Positions 33,217-42,843 of a stretch of 64,000 bases of DNA are shown piece by piece. Under the pieces are notes generated by a model, which had not been told where the DNA came from, did no database searches, and was given only the letters and a program-made list of their open reading frames with translations. The position numbers and the translations under genes are program-made. The stretch spans positions 1,240,001 through 1,304,000 of the forward strand of contig NZ_JAFBCP010000001.1 in NCBI RefSeq assembly GCF_016907735.1, in the 5' to 3' direction. Position 1 is the stretch's first letter; every line of letters begins with the position of its first letter. Origin of the DNA: Brevibacterium paucivorans. Lineage in GTDB: Bacteria > Actinomycetota > Actinomycetes > Actinomycetales > Brevibacteriaceae.

Positions 33217-34098
33217 GTGGGCGTACTAGACCGATTCGAAAAAGGTATCGAACGCGTCGTCAACCAAACCTTCGCAAAAGCCTTCCGCTCCCAGGTTGAA
33301 CCCGTTGAACTCGCCGGCGCACTCAAGAAGGAAGCAGACACACACGCCGCTGTGGTGTCCCGCGGACGCACGCTCACCTCGAACAACTACGTGATCGAAC
33401 TGGCCGCCAGTGACTTCGAACGCCTCGACTCCTTAAGCGACGAACTCACCGCCGACCTGCGCCAAGTCGTTGGCGAACACGCCATTGAACAGGGCTACAG
33501 CTTCGTTGGCCCCGTGACCGTCACACTCGAGCCAGCAGAAGACCTGGACACCGGCATCTACCGCGTGCGCGCCTCAACACGCCGCCCAGACGGCACGTTG
33601 GCAGCGCAACCTTCCGGCCGAGGTGGCTACGACCCACCCAGCCGCTCCAACCCCATCGTGCCCGAGGTGTACGAAAGCGCCCAGAACGCGCACCGCACGG
33701 GCGCCAACCCGGTGGTGGCCAGCTCCGCTGCGACAGCGCCAGCCGCTTCCACCTCGGGAATGACCGGCCGAGGTGGCGCCAACCCCGCCCGCGGACGCAC
33801 CGCACCACGTTTCGGAGTGAAGGTCAACGGACAGTTCACCCCGCTTAAGCAAGGCACCACTGTGTTCGGACGCAGTTCGCAGTCCGCTGACTTCGTATTG
33901 GACGACCCGGGAATTTCGCGCCGCCACTTCGAAATCACCATCGACGGAACGCACGCAACTGCCACCGACCTCGGATCCACCAACGGCACACTTCACAACG
34001 GCCACCGCATCACCTCCATCACACTCACTGACGGCGTGACTCTCACCGCGGGTGATACTTCGGTAACCTTCTGTTCCATGGAGATAGGACGTCGATGA
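33217..34098 (+). CDS. fhaA: FhaA: DUF3662 and FHA domain protein
   Basis: The product starts at GTG 33217 (VGVLDRFEKGIERVV), after AGGGGG, as in other FhaA proteins; 293 aa. Residues 1-120 are the DUF3662 domain (SNNYVIELAASDFERL). A Gly/Pro/Ser linker of about 80 residues follows. The C-terminal FHA domain has the phosphothreonine-binding pattern GRSSQSADFVLDDPGISRRHFEI and STNGTLHNG. FhaA is a target of the PknA/PknB kinases and works in cell-wall synthesis. The linker carries four CCGAGGTG motifs. The stop overlaps fhaB by 4 bases. Confidence 0.93.
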   Translation: MGVLDRFEKGIERVVNQTFAKAFRSQVEPVELAGALKKEADTHAAVVSRGRTLTSNNYVIELAASDFERLDSLSDELTADLRQVVGEHAIEQGYSFVGPVTVTLEPAEDLDTGIYRVRASTRRPDGTLAAQPSGRGGYDPPSRSNPIVPEVYESAQNAHRTGANPVVASSAATAPAASTSGMTGRGGANPARGRTAPRFGVKVNGQFTPLKQGTTVFGRSSQSADFVLDDPGISRRHFEITIDGTHATATDLGSTNGTLHNGHRITSITLTDGVTLTAGDTSVTFCSMEIGRR

Positions 34099-34625
34099 CC
34101 GAATTTACCGTTGTCGCGCTACGGTTCGGCCTGTTTATCGCCATGTGGGTGTTCGTGTTCATGGTGGCAGGCGTGCTCAGTCGTGACTTGTTCGGCCCGC
34201 GTAAAGTCAAGGCCGGCAAGCGTCGCAAGCGAGCCAAAGCACAACAATCCGCCCAGGCAACCAAGCAGCCTGTAGGCGCAGGTGCCACCCACGGCGACGC
34301 CTCGGACTCCTACGCTCACCAAGCCTCCGATTTCGTCAGCGAACTGGTGGTCACCTCGGGCCCTCTTTCTGGGACGGTTATTGCATTAGGCGATGCGCCC
34401 ATTACGCTTGGACGTAGCCGCGAGAACACTCTGGTCCTCGATGATGACTTCGCAAGTGGTTTTCATGCCAAGATCGCCCCGGACGGCCGAGGCGGTTGGT
34501 ATGTGGAGGACCTGGGGTCAACGAACGGCACGTACATGGGGCAACATCAACTTGAGGCGCCCACCTCGCTGGGAGTACATATGCCGGTGACAATCGGTAA
34601 CACCACTGTGGAGTTACGTTCGTGA
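34095..34625 (+). CDS. fhaB: FhaB: membrane-anchored FHA domain protein
   Basis: This 176-aa protein has one N-terminal transmembrane helix (LRFGLFIAMWVFVFMVAGVL), a basic linker (KAGKRRKRAKAQQ) and an FHA domain with LGRSRENTLVLDDDFASGFHAKI and STNGTYMG. FhaB (FipA-interacting in mycobacteria) reads phosphothreonine signals from the neighbouring kinases and links to septum and wall assembly. The start and stop overlap both neighbours, so it is translated as part of the operon. Confidence 0.92.
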   Translation: MTEFTVVALRFGLFIAMWVFVFMVAGVLSRDLFGPRKVKAGKRRKRAKAQQSAQATKQPVGAGATHGDASDSYAHQASDFVSELVVTSGPLSGTVIALGDAPITLGRSRENTLVLDDDFASGFHAKIAPDGRGGWYVEDLGSTNGTYMGQHQLEAPTSLGVHMPVTIGNTTVELRS

Positions 34626-36205
34626 CCGATTTTGTATTCAACAGCGCTGTACGGTCCAACGTGGGTCTGGTTAGGAAGAACAACCAGGACTCCGGATATG
34701 CGGGCCGTAACTTTCTTCTCATTGCCGACGGCATGGGCGGCCATGCCGGCGGTGATGTCGCGTCTGCAATTACTGTTGCGCGCCTAGCGTCGCTGGACCA
34801 CCCGGACCACAACGGCGAAAGCCTGGACTCGTTGCGCTCCACCATCCTGGACGCAAACGACCGGATCGCTCGCGCGGTTGACGACGAACCGCAGCTGGGT
34901 GGCATGGGAACGACTGTCACCGCGCTTTTGCGTTGCAACGACCGCCTGGCCCTGGCTCACATCGGTGACTCGCGGGCGTACCTGTTGCGCGACGACTCGT
35001 TCACGCAAATGACCACCGACCACACATTCGTGCAGATGCTGGTCGACGAGGGTCGCATCACCCCTGAAGAGGCTGAATACCACCCGCAGCGCTCCGTTGT
35101 GATGCGCGTTTTGGGTGACGTTGGTGCCCCACCTGAACTTGATATGTCCGTGCGCGAGGCGCGAATTGGCGACCGTTGGATGCTGTGTTCTGACGGCCTC
35201 ACCGGCTTCGCCGACCTGGACGTCATCGAAGAGGCCCTGCGTTCGATCGACGACCCGGGTGACTGCGCTGAGAAGCTGGTCAACATGGCGCTTGAGGGCG
35301 GGGGCGCTGACAACATTACGGTGGTGATCGGCGATGTCATCGACGCGACCGACCTCACCGCTGAAGACCTGGCTGCGCCCGGCGCGTTCGGCGGTTCGGT
35401 TGAGATCAACCCGCAGTATGCGCAGCTGGGCTCGACTGACAATGACACCCAGCCCGTCAACGAGCCCAAGGCTGTTGAGGACTTAGAAACTGAGGCGTTG
35501 CCTCAGGTTGATGAGAAGACCGCCGAGGTGTCATCCGACTCGGCGAGTGCGCCCGAAGAAACCAAGGAAGGCGCTGACACAAACCCGGCCGAGGCGGCTT
35601 CGGCTACCGCTGTTGGTGCGGCCGCAAGTTCGGCCGCGTCGGTTGCTGATGCCAGTAAGCGGGGCGGTCGGGGAAAAGCGCGAGCGACCTCGGGTCGCAA
35701 GCGTAAGGAACTTGGCGCTGACACCGACGATTTTGACGATTTCTCTGACGAGGAACCTCGCCGACACTGGATTCCGTGGGCGATCGCTGCAGCCGTCATT
35801 GTTGTGCTCATAGCAGCCGGATTCGCTGGAAAAGCATTTATACAGTCGCAGTACTACGTCACCGAAGAAGACGGCAAGGTTGCAGTCTATCAGGGCATTT
35901 CGCAGAACCTCGGCCCTTTTGAGCTGTCCAATCTGCGCGAAACCACTGACATCGAAGTCCAGTACCTTCCCGCGTACTCACAAAGCAGGCTAAAAGAGAC
36001 GATCCCTGCGTCCAGTGAGGACGAAGCAAAGAAGATCGTTGAAAATCTGCGCTCCTCTGCCGAAAAAGCGCGCCAGCAAAGCGTGAGCGGCGGCGCCACC
36101 GACGGCAACAGCAGTGACCCTGCACCGTCGGCACCGGGTCAGCAGAACCAACCGCAGCAGCAACAACAGCCTGCGCAGCAACAAGAACAGGGTGAAAACC
36201 CATGA
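34622..36205 (+). CDS. pstP: PstP: PP2C-family Ser/Thr protein phosphatase
   Basis: This 527-aa protein starts at GTG. The cytoplasmic PP2C domain (residues about 5-235) has the metal-binding motifs LIADGMGGHAGG, LAHIGDSRAYL, LCSDGLTGF and GGADNITVV. An acidic/Ala-rich linker leads to one transmembrane helix (IPWAIAAAVIVVLIAAGFAG, near residue 390) and an extracellular tail ending in Gln/Pro-rich sequence. It reverses phosphorylation by PknA and PknB and acts on FHA proteins and wall regulators. The linker holds CCGAGGT motifs at 35523 and 35687. Confidence 0.95.
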   Translation: MTDFVFNSAVRSNVGLVRKNNQDSGYAGRNFLLIADGMGGHAGGDVASAITVARLASLDHPDHNGESLDSLRSTILDANDRIARAVDDEPQLGGMGTTVTALLRCNDRLALAHIGDSRAYLLRDDSFTQMTTDHTFVQMLVDEGRITPEEAEYHPQRSVVMRVLGDVGAPPELDMSVREARIGDRWMLCSDGLTGFADLDVIEEALRSIDDPGDCAEKLVNMALEGGGADNITVVIGDVIDATDLTAEDLAAPGAFGGSVEINPQYAQLGSTDNDTQPVNEPKAVEDLETEALPQVDEKTAEVSSDSASAPEETKEGADTNPAEAASATAVGAAASSAASVADASKRGGRGKARATSGRKRKELGADTDDFDDFSDEEPRRHWIPWAIAAAVIVVLIAAGFAGKAFIQSQYYVTEEDGKVAVYQGISQNLGPFELSNLRETTDIEVQYLPAYSQSRLKETIPASSEDEAKKIVENLRSSAEKARQQSVSGGATDGNSSDPAPSAPGQQNQPQQQQQPAQQQEQGENP

Positions 36206-37782
36206 GTGTTGCCACGTGGAATGTCGACGCCGGTGAAAACCAGGGTACGCATCACAACGAGCACGCCCCGTCACCTAAAACCAAGGGCCCTCGCACGTAC
36301 CGAATAGCGGAACTTTTTCTGATTCTGCTCGCTATCGCTGTGTCCGCAGGTGCGTACGCACTGGTGGGCTTGGGAACCGACAAGCAGATTCCAGCCAACG
36401 TCATCGAATACTCAGTGTGGTTGGCCGCACTAAGCATCATTCTTCACGTGGTGACGTGGTGGCGCGCCAAGTACGCCGACCCCGTGATCGTCCCCATCGC
36501 CGTGTTGCTCAACGGCTTGGGCTTGGCCATGATCTTCCGGCTTGACCAGGCAAAAGGCACACACGTGGCCGTCAACCAGCTCATCTGGATGACACTGGGT
36601 GTACTCCTGGCCACTGCCACAGTGATCTTCGTGCGCGACCACCGCATTTTGCGTCGCTGGACCTACACGTTTGGCCTGGCAGCGTTGTTTCTCCTAGTGC
36701 TACCCCTGGTTCCAGGTCTTGGGAAGACCATTAACGGTGCCCGCATTTGGATCCACCTGGGACCGTTCAGCTTCCAGCCTGGCGAGCTCGCCAAAATTTT
36801 CCTGGCCATTTTCTTCGCCGGGTACCTTGTGACATTCCGCGACCAGCTCACCGCGGCCGGCAAGAAATTCCTGGGGCTGAGCTTCCCCCGTTTGCGCGAC
36901 ACCGGCCCTATCGCAATCGCGTGGGTCGCGTCAGTCGGAATTTTGGTGTTCCAACGTGACCTGGGAACTTCCCTGTTGTTCTTTGGACTGTTTGTCGCCA
37001 TGCTCTACATCGCTACGAACAAGAAGTCGTGGATCATCATTGGTCTGTCGCTGTTCGTGGTCGGTGCGGTCGTGGCTTCGCAGATCTTTTCGCACGTCAA
37101 CCAGCGTCTGAGCGGTTGGCTCAACGCCTTGAGCCCCGAGGAATACAACAAGTCCCCCGGTGGCTCCTACCAGCTGGTCCAGGGCTTGTTCGGCATGGCT
37201 AAAGGTGGCCTGGTGGGCACTGGCCTGGGCGAAGGACGCCCCAACGTGGTGCCCTACGCCGAATCCGACTTCATCTACGCCTCCCTTGGCGAAGAACTGG
37301 GCCTGATCGGGCTCTTCGTAATCCTGATCCTGTACGTGATCCTCTTCCAGCGCGGGTTCAAAACCGCGTCCGAACTGCGCGACGGATTCGGCACCCTGCT
37401 TCTTGCGGGCCTGTCGTTCACTGTGGCTCTGCAAACGTTCATCGTGGTGGGTGGCGTGACTCGCCTGATCCCGCTGACTGGTCTGACCACGCCATTCCTG
37501 GCCGCCGGTGGTTCGTCCCTGGTCGCCAACTGGATCATCATTGGCCTGTTCCTGCGCGCCTCGGACAACGCCCGTCGCCCCGCTGAAGAACTCGCTACGG
37601 GCGTGTTGCGGGTCGCGCGCGTGAGTGAGCCTGAGAATGAGTCGGGTTCCAACGCCGAGGTCGCCCCCTCTTCCAGCGCACGTTCCGCTTCCGCTGACGA
37701 GGACGCCCCGACTGTCCAGACTGACCAAGCTGGGTCGGAAGCACCCACCACCGTTTTGAACCAGAGGAGGTCGAATGAATAA
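36202..37782 (+). CDS. rodA: RodA: SEDS peptidoglycan polymerase
   Basis: This 526-aa FtsW/RodA/SpoVE-family protein has about ten or more transmembrane segments. Family features are FQPGELAKIFLAIFFAGYL, the FQRDLGTSLLFFGLF region, and SDFIYASLGEELGLIG near residue 355. It polymerises glycan strands during elongation together with the class B PBP encoded next. The N-terminal 30 and C-terminal 80 residues are non-conserved and hydrophilic. The start overlaps pstP and the stop overlaps pbpA. Confidence 0.95.
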   Translation: MSVATWNVDAGENQGTHHNEHAPSPKTKGPRTYRIAELFLILLAIAVSAGAYALVGLGTDKQIPANVIEYSVWLAALSIILHVVTWWRAKYADPVIVPIAVLLNGLGLAMIFRLDQAKGTHVAVNQLIWMTLGVLLATATVIFVRDHRILRRWTYTFGLAALFLLVLPLVPGLGKTINGARIWIHLGPFSFQPGELAKIFLAIFFAGYLVTFRDQLTAAGKKFLGLSFPRLRDTGPIAIAWVASVGILVFQRDLGTSLLFFGLFVAMLYIATNKKSWIIIGLSLFVVGAVVASQIFSHVNQRLSGWLNALSPEEYNKSPGGSYQLVQGLFGMAKGGLVGTGLGEGRPNVVPYAESDFIYASLGEELGLIGLFVILILYVILFQRGFKTASELRDGFGTLLLAGLSFTVALQTFIVVGGVTRLIPLTGLTTPFLAAGGSSLVANWIIIGLFLRASDNARRPAEELATGVLRVARVSEPENESGSNAEVAPSSSARSASADEDAPTVQTDQAGSEAPTTVLNQRRSNE

Positions 37783-39244
37783 GCCACTCAAGCACGTCGC
37801 TGTCGTGGGCTTTGTCATGTTCGCCTTCCTGTTTGGTTCCACCAGCTACGTCCAGTACTTCGCAGCAGAGTCCCTGAATGAAAACTCGCTGAATAACCGC
37901 ACGGTGATCGAGGAACTGTCACGCAACCGCGGTCCAATCCTGGTCGACGGCGAACCCGTGGCTCTGTCCAACCCGGTCGACGACCAGTTCAAGTTCCAGC
38001 GGACTTACGGCTCCAAACAGCTTCCCGCCAAGATGTACAGTCCCGTGACAGGTTTCTTTTCAATCACCTCGGGCGCTACCGGACTTGAACGCACGGAAGG
38101 CAGCCTCCTGGCTGGGACCGACGACAAACTTTTCTACGACCGCATCTCCGGCTGGCTCACCGGGCAGGAACCCACGGGAGCCGCGGTTGAGCTGACCCTC
38201 AACCCCAAGGCCCAGCGCGTTGCGTACCAGGCACTGGAAGGCCAGAAGGGCGCGGCCGTGGCCATGAACCCCAAGACCGGCGAAGTGCTGGCTATGGTTT
38301 CCACCCCTGGGTTCGACCCCAACGACATGGCAACGCATGACCGGAAGGACGCCGAGGCGGCGTACAAGTCGGCGTTGAAAGACCCCGACAAACCGCTGTA
38401 CAACCGTGCGATCGGCGGTAACTTGTACCCGCCGGGAAGTGTGTTCAAGCTGGTGACAGCGGCGGCGGCACTCGAGTCGGGCGATTACACGGAAGACACT
38501 GAGATCGACGCGCCCAACGCGCTGAAACTGCCTCAGACCAGCCACACCATTAAGAACGCCGGTGGTTCTACGTGTGCCGACGGGAAGAAGGCCACGCTTA
38601 AACACTCGATCATGAAGTCGTGTAACACCCCCATCGCCAAACTGGGTATGGATCTGGGTGCCGACGCGATGAACAAACAAGCCGAAAAGTTCGGATTTGG
38701 CGACAACTTCACCATGCCGCTCAAAGTCAGCGCATCGACCTTCCCCGAGTCGCCGAACGAACCAGAACTCGCACAGTCAGCAATTGGACAGTTCGAAGTG
38801 AAGACCACTCCTCTACAGGTGTGCATGGTGACCGCGGCGATCGCCAACGGTGGCACAGAAATGCGCCCCAACCTGATCTCCGAGGTTCGCAATGCGCGCA
38901 CGCTCGAAACCATTGATAAGCCCAAGCCTCGCGAATACTCGCGCCCGATCTCTAAGGACACGGCACGTCAGCTCTCCGACATGATGGTCGACGTCGTGGA
39001 GAAGGGAACCGGAACGGCTGCGTCGATTTCGGGCGTGAAGGTGGCAGGAAAAACCGGAACAGCCCAGCACGCACAAGGAGCAGCACCACACGCGTGGTTT
39101 ACCGGCTTTGCTCCAGCAGATGACCCGCAAGTGGCTGTCGCGGTTGTCGTAGAATCCGGTGGAAACGCGGGTAACCAGGCGTCTGGCGGTCGAGTAGCGG
39201 GACCAATTGCGAAGAAAGTCATGGAAGCGGTGGTGAACGAATGA
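37775..39244 (+). CDS. pbpA: PbpA: class B penicillin-binding protein
   Basis: This 489-aa protein has an N-terminal membrane anchor (HVAVVGFVMFAFLFG). The transpeptidase motifs are intact: SVFK (SxxK, near residue 225, in PPGSVFKLV), SCN (SxN, in KSCNTPIAKLG) and KTGTA (near 425). It cross-links peptidoglycan made by RodA. The short non-catalytic N-terminal domain is typical of actinobacterial PbpA. The start overlaps rodA by 8 bases, and pknA starts at its stop. Confidence 0.95.
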   Translation: MNKPLKHVAVVGFVMFAFLFGSTSYVQYFAAESLNENSLNNRTVIEELSRNRGPILVDGEPVALSNPVDDQFKFQRTYGSKQLPAKMYSPVTGFFSITSGATGLERTEGSLLAGTDDKLFYDRISGWLTGQEPTGAAVELTLNPKAQRVAYQALEGQKGAAVAMNPKTGEVLAMVSTPGFDPNDMATHDRKDAEAAYKSALKDPDKPLYNRAIGGNLYPPGSVFKLVTAAAALESGDYTEDTEIDAPNALKLPQTSHTIKNAGGSTCADGKKATLKHSIMKSCNTPIAKLGMDLGADAMNKQAEKFGFGDNFTMPLKVSASTFPESPNEPELAQSAIGQFEVKTTPLQVCMVTAAIANGGTEMRPNLISEVRNARTLETIDKPKPREYSRPISKDTARQLSDMMVDVVEKGTGTAASISGVKVAGKTGTAQHAQGAAPHAWFTGFAPADDPQVAVAVVVESGGNAGNQASGGRVAGPIAKKVMEAVVNE

Positions 39245-40884
39245 GGCCTCAAAAGGGAACTCGACTGGGTAACAGGTACGAGCTCACCGGGCGGATCGCC
39301 GTCGGTGGAATGGGTGAAGTCTGGCGTGGTGCAGACACCGTGCTCGACCGTGAAGTCGCCGCCAAGATCATGAAGGAAGAGTACCGGTCAGAACCGGGCT
39401 TCCTGGCACGTTTTAAGTCCGAAGCACGCTCCATGGGCTCGGTTTCCCACCCCGGAATCGCCGCTGTGTACGACTACGGCGAAGAAGAGGGCGCACCGTA
39501 CCTGGTCATGGAGTACGTGCCCGGTGAAGCACTCTCCACGATCCTGGAACGTAACGGTGGCCTGCCCGAAGGCGACGCGCTTGAAATCGTGGCGCAGGCT
39601 GCCGAAGCACTGGACGCTGCGCACAATGCCGGGGTTGTTCACCGCGACATTAAGCCGGGCAACCTGCTCATCACGCCTGATTTCAAAGTCAAGATCACCG
39701 ACTTTGGGATCGCGCGTGTGGCTGACCAAGCTCCGCTGACCAAGACCGGCCAGGTCATGGGTACCGCACAATACCTTGCGCCAGAACAGGCCACCGGTAA
39801 GGGGTCGCGCCCGCAGTCCGACCTGTACTCGCTGGGCGTCATCTTGTACGAAGCCCTAGCTGGAGTGCGCCCATTCACCGGCGAATCTCAAGTCGAAATC
39901 GCGATCGCGCAGGTCAACCGCAAACACCCACCGCTTCCGCAGTCGGTGTCCGAACCGGTGCGCCGCCTCGTCGACGCGACTCTGTCGAAGAAACCAGAAG
40001 GACGCCCAGAAAGCGGTAAGGCTCTCGCAGCTGCGGCTCGCGCGCTCATCGCCGGTGACGTCGCTGCCGCCGAGGCCGCGGTTCCGCAGATGAACCCGCG
40101 TCCCGAAAGCGCCTCGGAAGCGGTCACACGGGTTTTCAACCAACCCACACCTACGCAAGCCAACCAGGTCCTCCCCCAGACCGCAGTCAACCCGGTGGTG
40201 GAAGACCCTGAGGAAACGACCTCGGGCAAGGAAGAACCCCCAAGGAAGTCCAAAGGTGCCGCGATTGCGATCGTCATTTTGTCGATCCTGGCGATCGCAG
40301 CGATCGCGTGGGCCGTATGGCAGTTCGCAAAAACAGACGAAGAACCACAGCCAGGCGCCACCGCAACAGCGACGCCCACGGAAGAAACCAAGACCGTCAC
40401 CATCAACCCCGACGACTACGTGGGTCAAACAGCGACCACCGCTGAGCGTAACCTCGAGAACCTGGGGCTGAAGGTCAAGCACGTGGATGTGGAATCCTCG
40501 GAGCGCTCCGGGCGCGTGGTGAGCGTGCGCGAAGGCAACCAGGGGTACACGTTCGAAGAAGGCGACACCGTCACGCTCGAAATCTCCACCGGACCTAGCG
40601 AACCGGAACCCGAGCCCGAACCTACCAAGGAAGAAAAGCCCGAACCCACGGAAGAAGCGCCAGACGAGGGTGAAGACGAAGGCGATGACACCTCGGGCGA
40701 CGATGGCGGAACCGGCGGAGTTGAAGGCTCCGAACCCGGCGGCGACCAGGACGACACCGGATCCGGAAACAACGGTAACGGAAACGGTAACGGCAAGGAT
40801 AAAGGCGGCAACGGAAACGGCAACGACAACCCTGGTGGCAAAGACAAAGCGCCAAAGCCTGAAAAGACAGCAGGTGGAAACTAG
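39241..40884 (+). CDS. pknA: PknA-type Ser/Thr protein kinase with one PASTA domain
   Basis: This 547-aa protein has a complete kinase domain (residues about 10-270): GGMGEVWRG, the Lys in AAKIM, HRDIKPGNL, DFGIARV and APEQATGKGS. One transmembrane helix (IAIVILSILAIAAIAWAVW, near residue 345) precedes a single extracellular PASTA repeat (VGQTATTAERNLENLGLKV) and a Gly/Asn/Lys-rich tail of about 90 residues. PknA in mycobacteria lacks PASTA, so the single repeat is notable. It is the last gene of the tightly overlapping operon. Confidence 0.9.
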   Translation: MRPQKGTRLGNRYELTGRIAVGGMGEVWRGADTVLDREVAAKIMKEEYRSEPGFLARFKSEARSMGSVSHPGIAAVYDYGEEEGAPYLVMEYVPGEALSTILERNGGLPEGDALEIVAQAAEALDAAHNAGVVHRDIKPGNLLITPDFKVKITDFGIARVADQAPLTKTGQVMGTAQYLAPEQATGKGSRPQSDLYSLGVILYEALAGVRPFTGESQVEIAIAQVNRKHPPLPQSVSEPVRRLVDATLSKKPEGRPESGKALAAAARALIAGDVAAAEAAVPQMNPRPESASEAVTRVFNQPTPTQANQVLPQTAVNPVVEDPEETTSGKEEPPRKSKGAAIAIVILSILAIAAIAWAVWQFAKTDEEPQPGATATATPTEETKTVTINPDDYVGQTATTAERNLENLGLKVKHVDVESSERSGRVVSVREGNQGYTFEEGDTVTLEISTGPSEPEPEPEPTKEEKPEPTEEAPDEGEDEGDDTSGDDGGTGGVEGSEPGGDQDDTGSGNNGNGNGNGKDKGGNGNGNDNPGGKDKAPKPEKTAGGN

Positions 40885-40962
40885 GCGTGGTCAACAGGCA
40901 AAACGTTTCTGAACATGACACAGTAAAGTTGAACATTCACAAAGTTTGGTTAGGAGGTCAGC

Positions 40963-42819
40963 ATGAGCACACCGCGCGTCTTGTCGGGTAGATATGAGAT
41001 CAAAGAGCTACTCGGCCGCGGAGGCATGGCGGAAGTTCACGCTGGGTGGGACACCCGGCTGGGACGTCGTGTCGCGATCAAACTGCTGCGCTCCGACCTG
41101 GCACGTGACCCTTCGTTCCACGAACGCATCAAGCGGGAAGCACAGTCAGCAGCCCGCCTGAACCACCCGGGCATTGTGGGTGTCTACGACTCCGGTGAAG
41201 AAACGTTTACCGAAAGTGGTGGCGGGGAAGTTCAAGTTCCCTTTATTGTCATGGAGTTTGTTGAAGGACAAACTCTGCGCGAAGTCATCACGCAGCACGG
41301 ACCGCTCACCACGCAGGAATCGCTTGACGTGATCGCCGGTGTTCTGGCTCCGCTCGATTATTCGCACCGCAAGGGCATTGTTCACCGTGACATCAAGCCC
41401 GCCAACGTCATGCTTACCCCTGAGGGCGACATCAAAGTCATGGACTTTGGGATCGCGCGTGCGCTCGAAGACACCAGTTCACTGACCCAGACGCAGTCGG
41501 TTGTGGGTACAGCGCAGTACCTGTCACCTGAACAAGCAAAGGGTGAAGTGGTTGACGCGCGGTCTGACCTGTATTCAACCGCGTGCCTGCTGTACGAACT
41601 CCTCACCGGGCGTCCACCGTTCGTGGGAGACTCGCAGCTGGCCGTTGCGTACCAGCACGTGGGCGAGACGCCTAAGGCCCCCTCCGAGCTCAACCACAAA
41701 CTGAGCCCGGCCATTGACCGTCTGGTCATGCACTCGTTGCAGAAGGACCGGGACGCGCGCTACCAGGACGCGTTCACGTTCCGTGAGGACGTGCTGTGTG
41801 CGCGCGATGGTCGACCCATGAGCATCGACGACGAAGCGACCACCCAGGTCATGTCGCAGCCGTACTCGCAGGAGCCGGCTACGCGGGTGATGTCTTCGCC
41901 TGCCGAACACCAACCGGACTACGGTTCCCAGCCGGGGGCAGAGCCAGGGATTATGACCTCGGCGGTGGCGACCGTTAAGGAAGACCAGCCGAACCCTGAC
42001 CAAGACCGCAAGAGGCGCGGCCTCATGTGGACCGGAATCGCCATGATTGTTTTGGTGCTTGCCGGGTTGGCGTTCTGGATTTACCAGACGTCCAAACCGC
42101 CGGAGATCGTCACGGTTCACCTGGCTGACCTTTCCGACAAGCCAGCAGCTGAAGCGAAGAAGTACCTGCAAGAGAACAACCTGGTGGCAGAAGAGAAAGA
42201 GGTTGCCGACAACGAGGTCAAGGAAGGCAATGTTGTCAGCACTGACCCCGGCCCGGGTACCGACGTGCCCGAAGGTGAAACGGTTGTTCTAAAGGTGTCG
42301 ACCGGCCCCGAGGACGTTAAGGTGCCTGATTTGAAGGGCATGAGTGAAGCTCAAGCCAGGCAGGAACTGGAAAAGGCTGGGCTCAACGCTGGGTCCAACA
42401 TTGAAGAGAACTCACCCGATGAAGACAAGGGCACAGTTCTCAGTACCGAGCCTAAGAAGGACTCGACCGTGAAGGCTGGGTCTACCGTGGACCTGGTGCT
42501 GTCCAGCGGAAAGGTCGAAGTGCCTGACGTGGTTGGCATGACCAAGGACGACGCGTGCAAGGCCCTTGAAGACAAGAAGACGCAGCTGAAGTGTGACGTT
42601 AAGGAAGTCGAAACCAGCGATCACGCTGAAGGTGAAGTCTTCGAGCAGTCGCTGCAAGGCGGGTCCACGGCCGAACAGCACTCGACGGTGACGATCCGTA
42701 TCGCCAAGGCGCCACCACCGCCTCCTTCGCCGTCACCGTCGCAGGCACCGGAGCCATCACGCCCGCCGTTCTTCCCGCCGGCACCTTCAGAGAACGACGT
42801 GCGGCAAATAGTTCCATAG
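40963..42819 (+). CDS. pknB: PknB: Ser/Thr protein kinase with three PASTA domains
   Basis: This 618-aa protein has kinase motifs GRGGMAEVHAG, VAIKLL, HRDIKPANVM and DFGIARA, and an activation loop with SSLTQTQSVVGTAQYLSPEQ. A transmembrane helix (WTGIAMIVLVLAGLAFWIY, near residue 355) is followed by three PASTA repeats and a Pro/Ser-rich tail. It senses muropeptides or lipid II and controls wall growth. ATG 40963 follows TAGGAGG, and a 78-base gap with a possible promoter (TAAAGT at about 40923) separates it from pknA. Confidence 0.95.
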   Translation: MSTPRVLSGRYEIKELLGRGGMAEVHAGWDTRLGRRVAIKLLRSDLARDPSFHERIKREAQSAARLNHPGIVGVYDSGEETFTESGGGEVQVPFIVMEFVEGQTLREVITQHGPLTTQESLDVIAGVLAPLDYSHRKGIVHRDIKPANVMLTPEGDIKVMDFGIARALEDTSSLTQTQSVVGTAQYLSPEQAKGEVVDARSDLYSTACLLYELLTGRPPFVGDSQLAVAYQHVGETPKAPSELNHKLSPAIDRLVMHSLQKDRDARYQDAFTFREDVLCARDGRPMSIDDEATTQVMSQPYSQEPATRVMSSPAEHQPDYGSQPGAEPGIMTSAVATVKEDQPNPDQDRKRRGLMWTGIAMIVLVLAGLAFWIYQTSKPPEIVTVHLADLSDKPAAEAKKYLQENNLVAEEKEVADNEVKEGNVVSTDPGPGTDVPEGETVVLKVSTGPEDVKVPDLKGMSEAQARQELEKAGLNAGSNIEENSPDEDKGTVLSTEPKKDSTVKAGSTVDLVLSSGKVEVPDVVGMTKDDACKALEDKKTQLKCDVKEVETSDHAEGEVFEQSLQGGSTAEQHSTVTIRIAKAPPPPPSPSPSQAPEPSRPPFFPPAPSENDVRQIVP

Positions 42820-42843
42820 GGTCTTGGGGCGGTCGCTTTGCGC

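Noticed and set aside
36931..37842. Minus-strand frame of 303 codons opposite rodA
   Set aside because: It is an antisense artefact of a high-GC gene; RodA is clear on the other strand.
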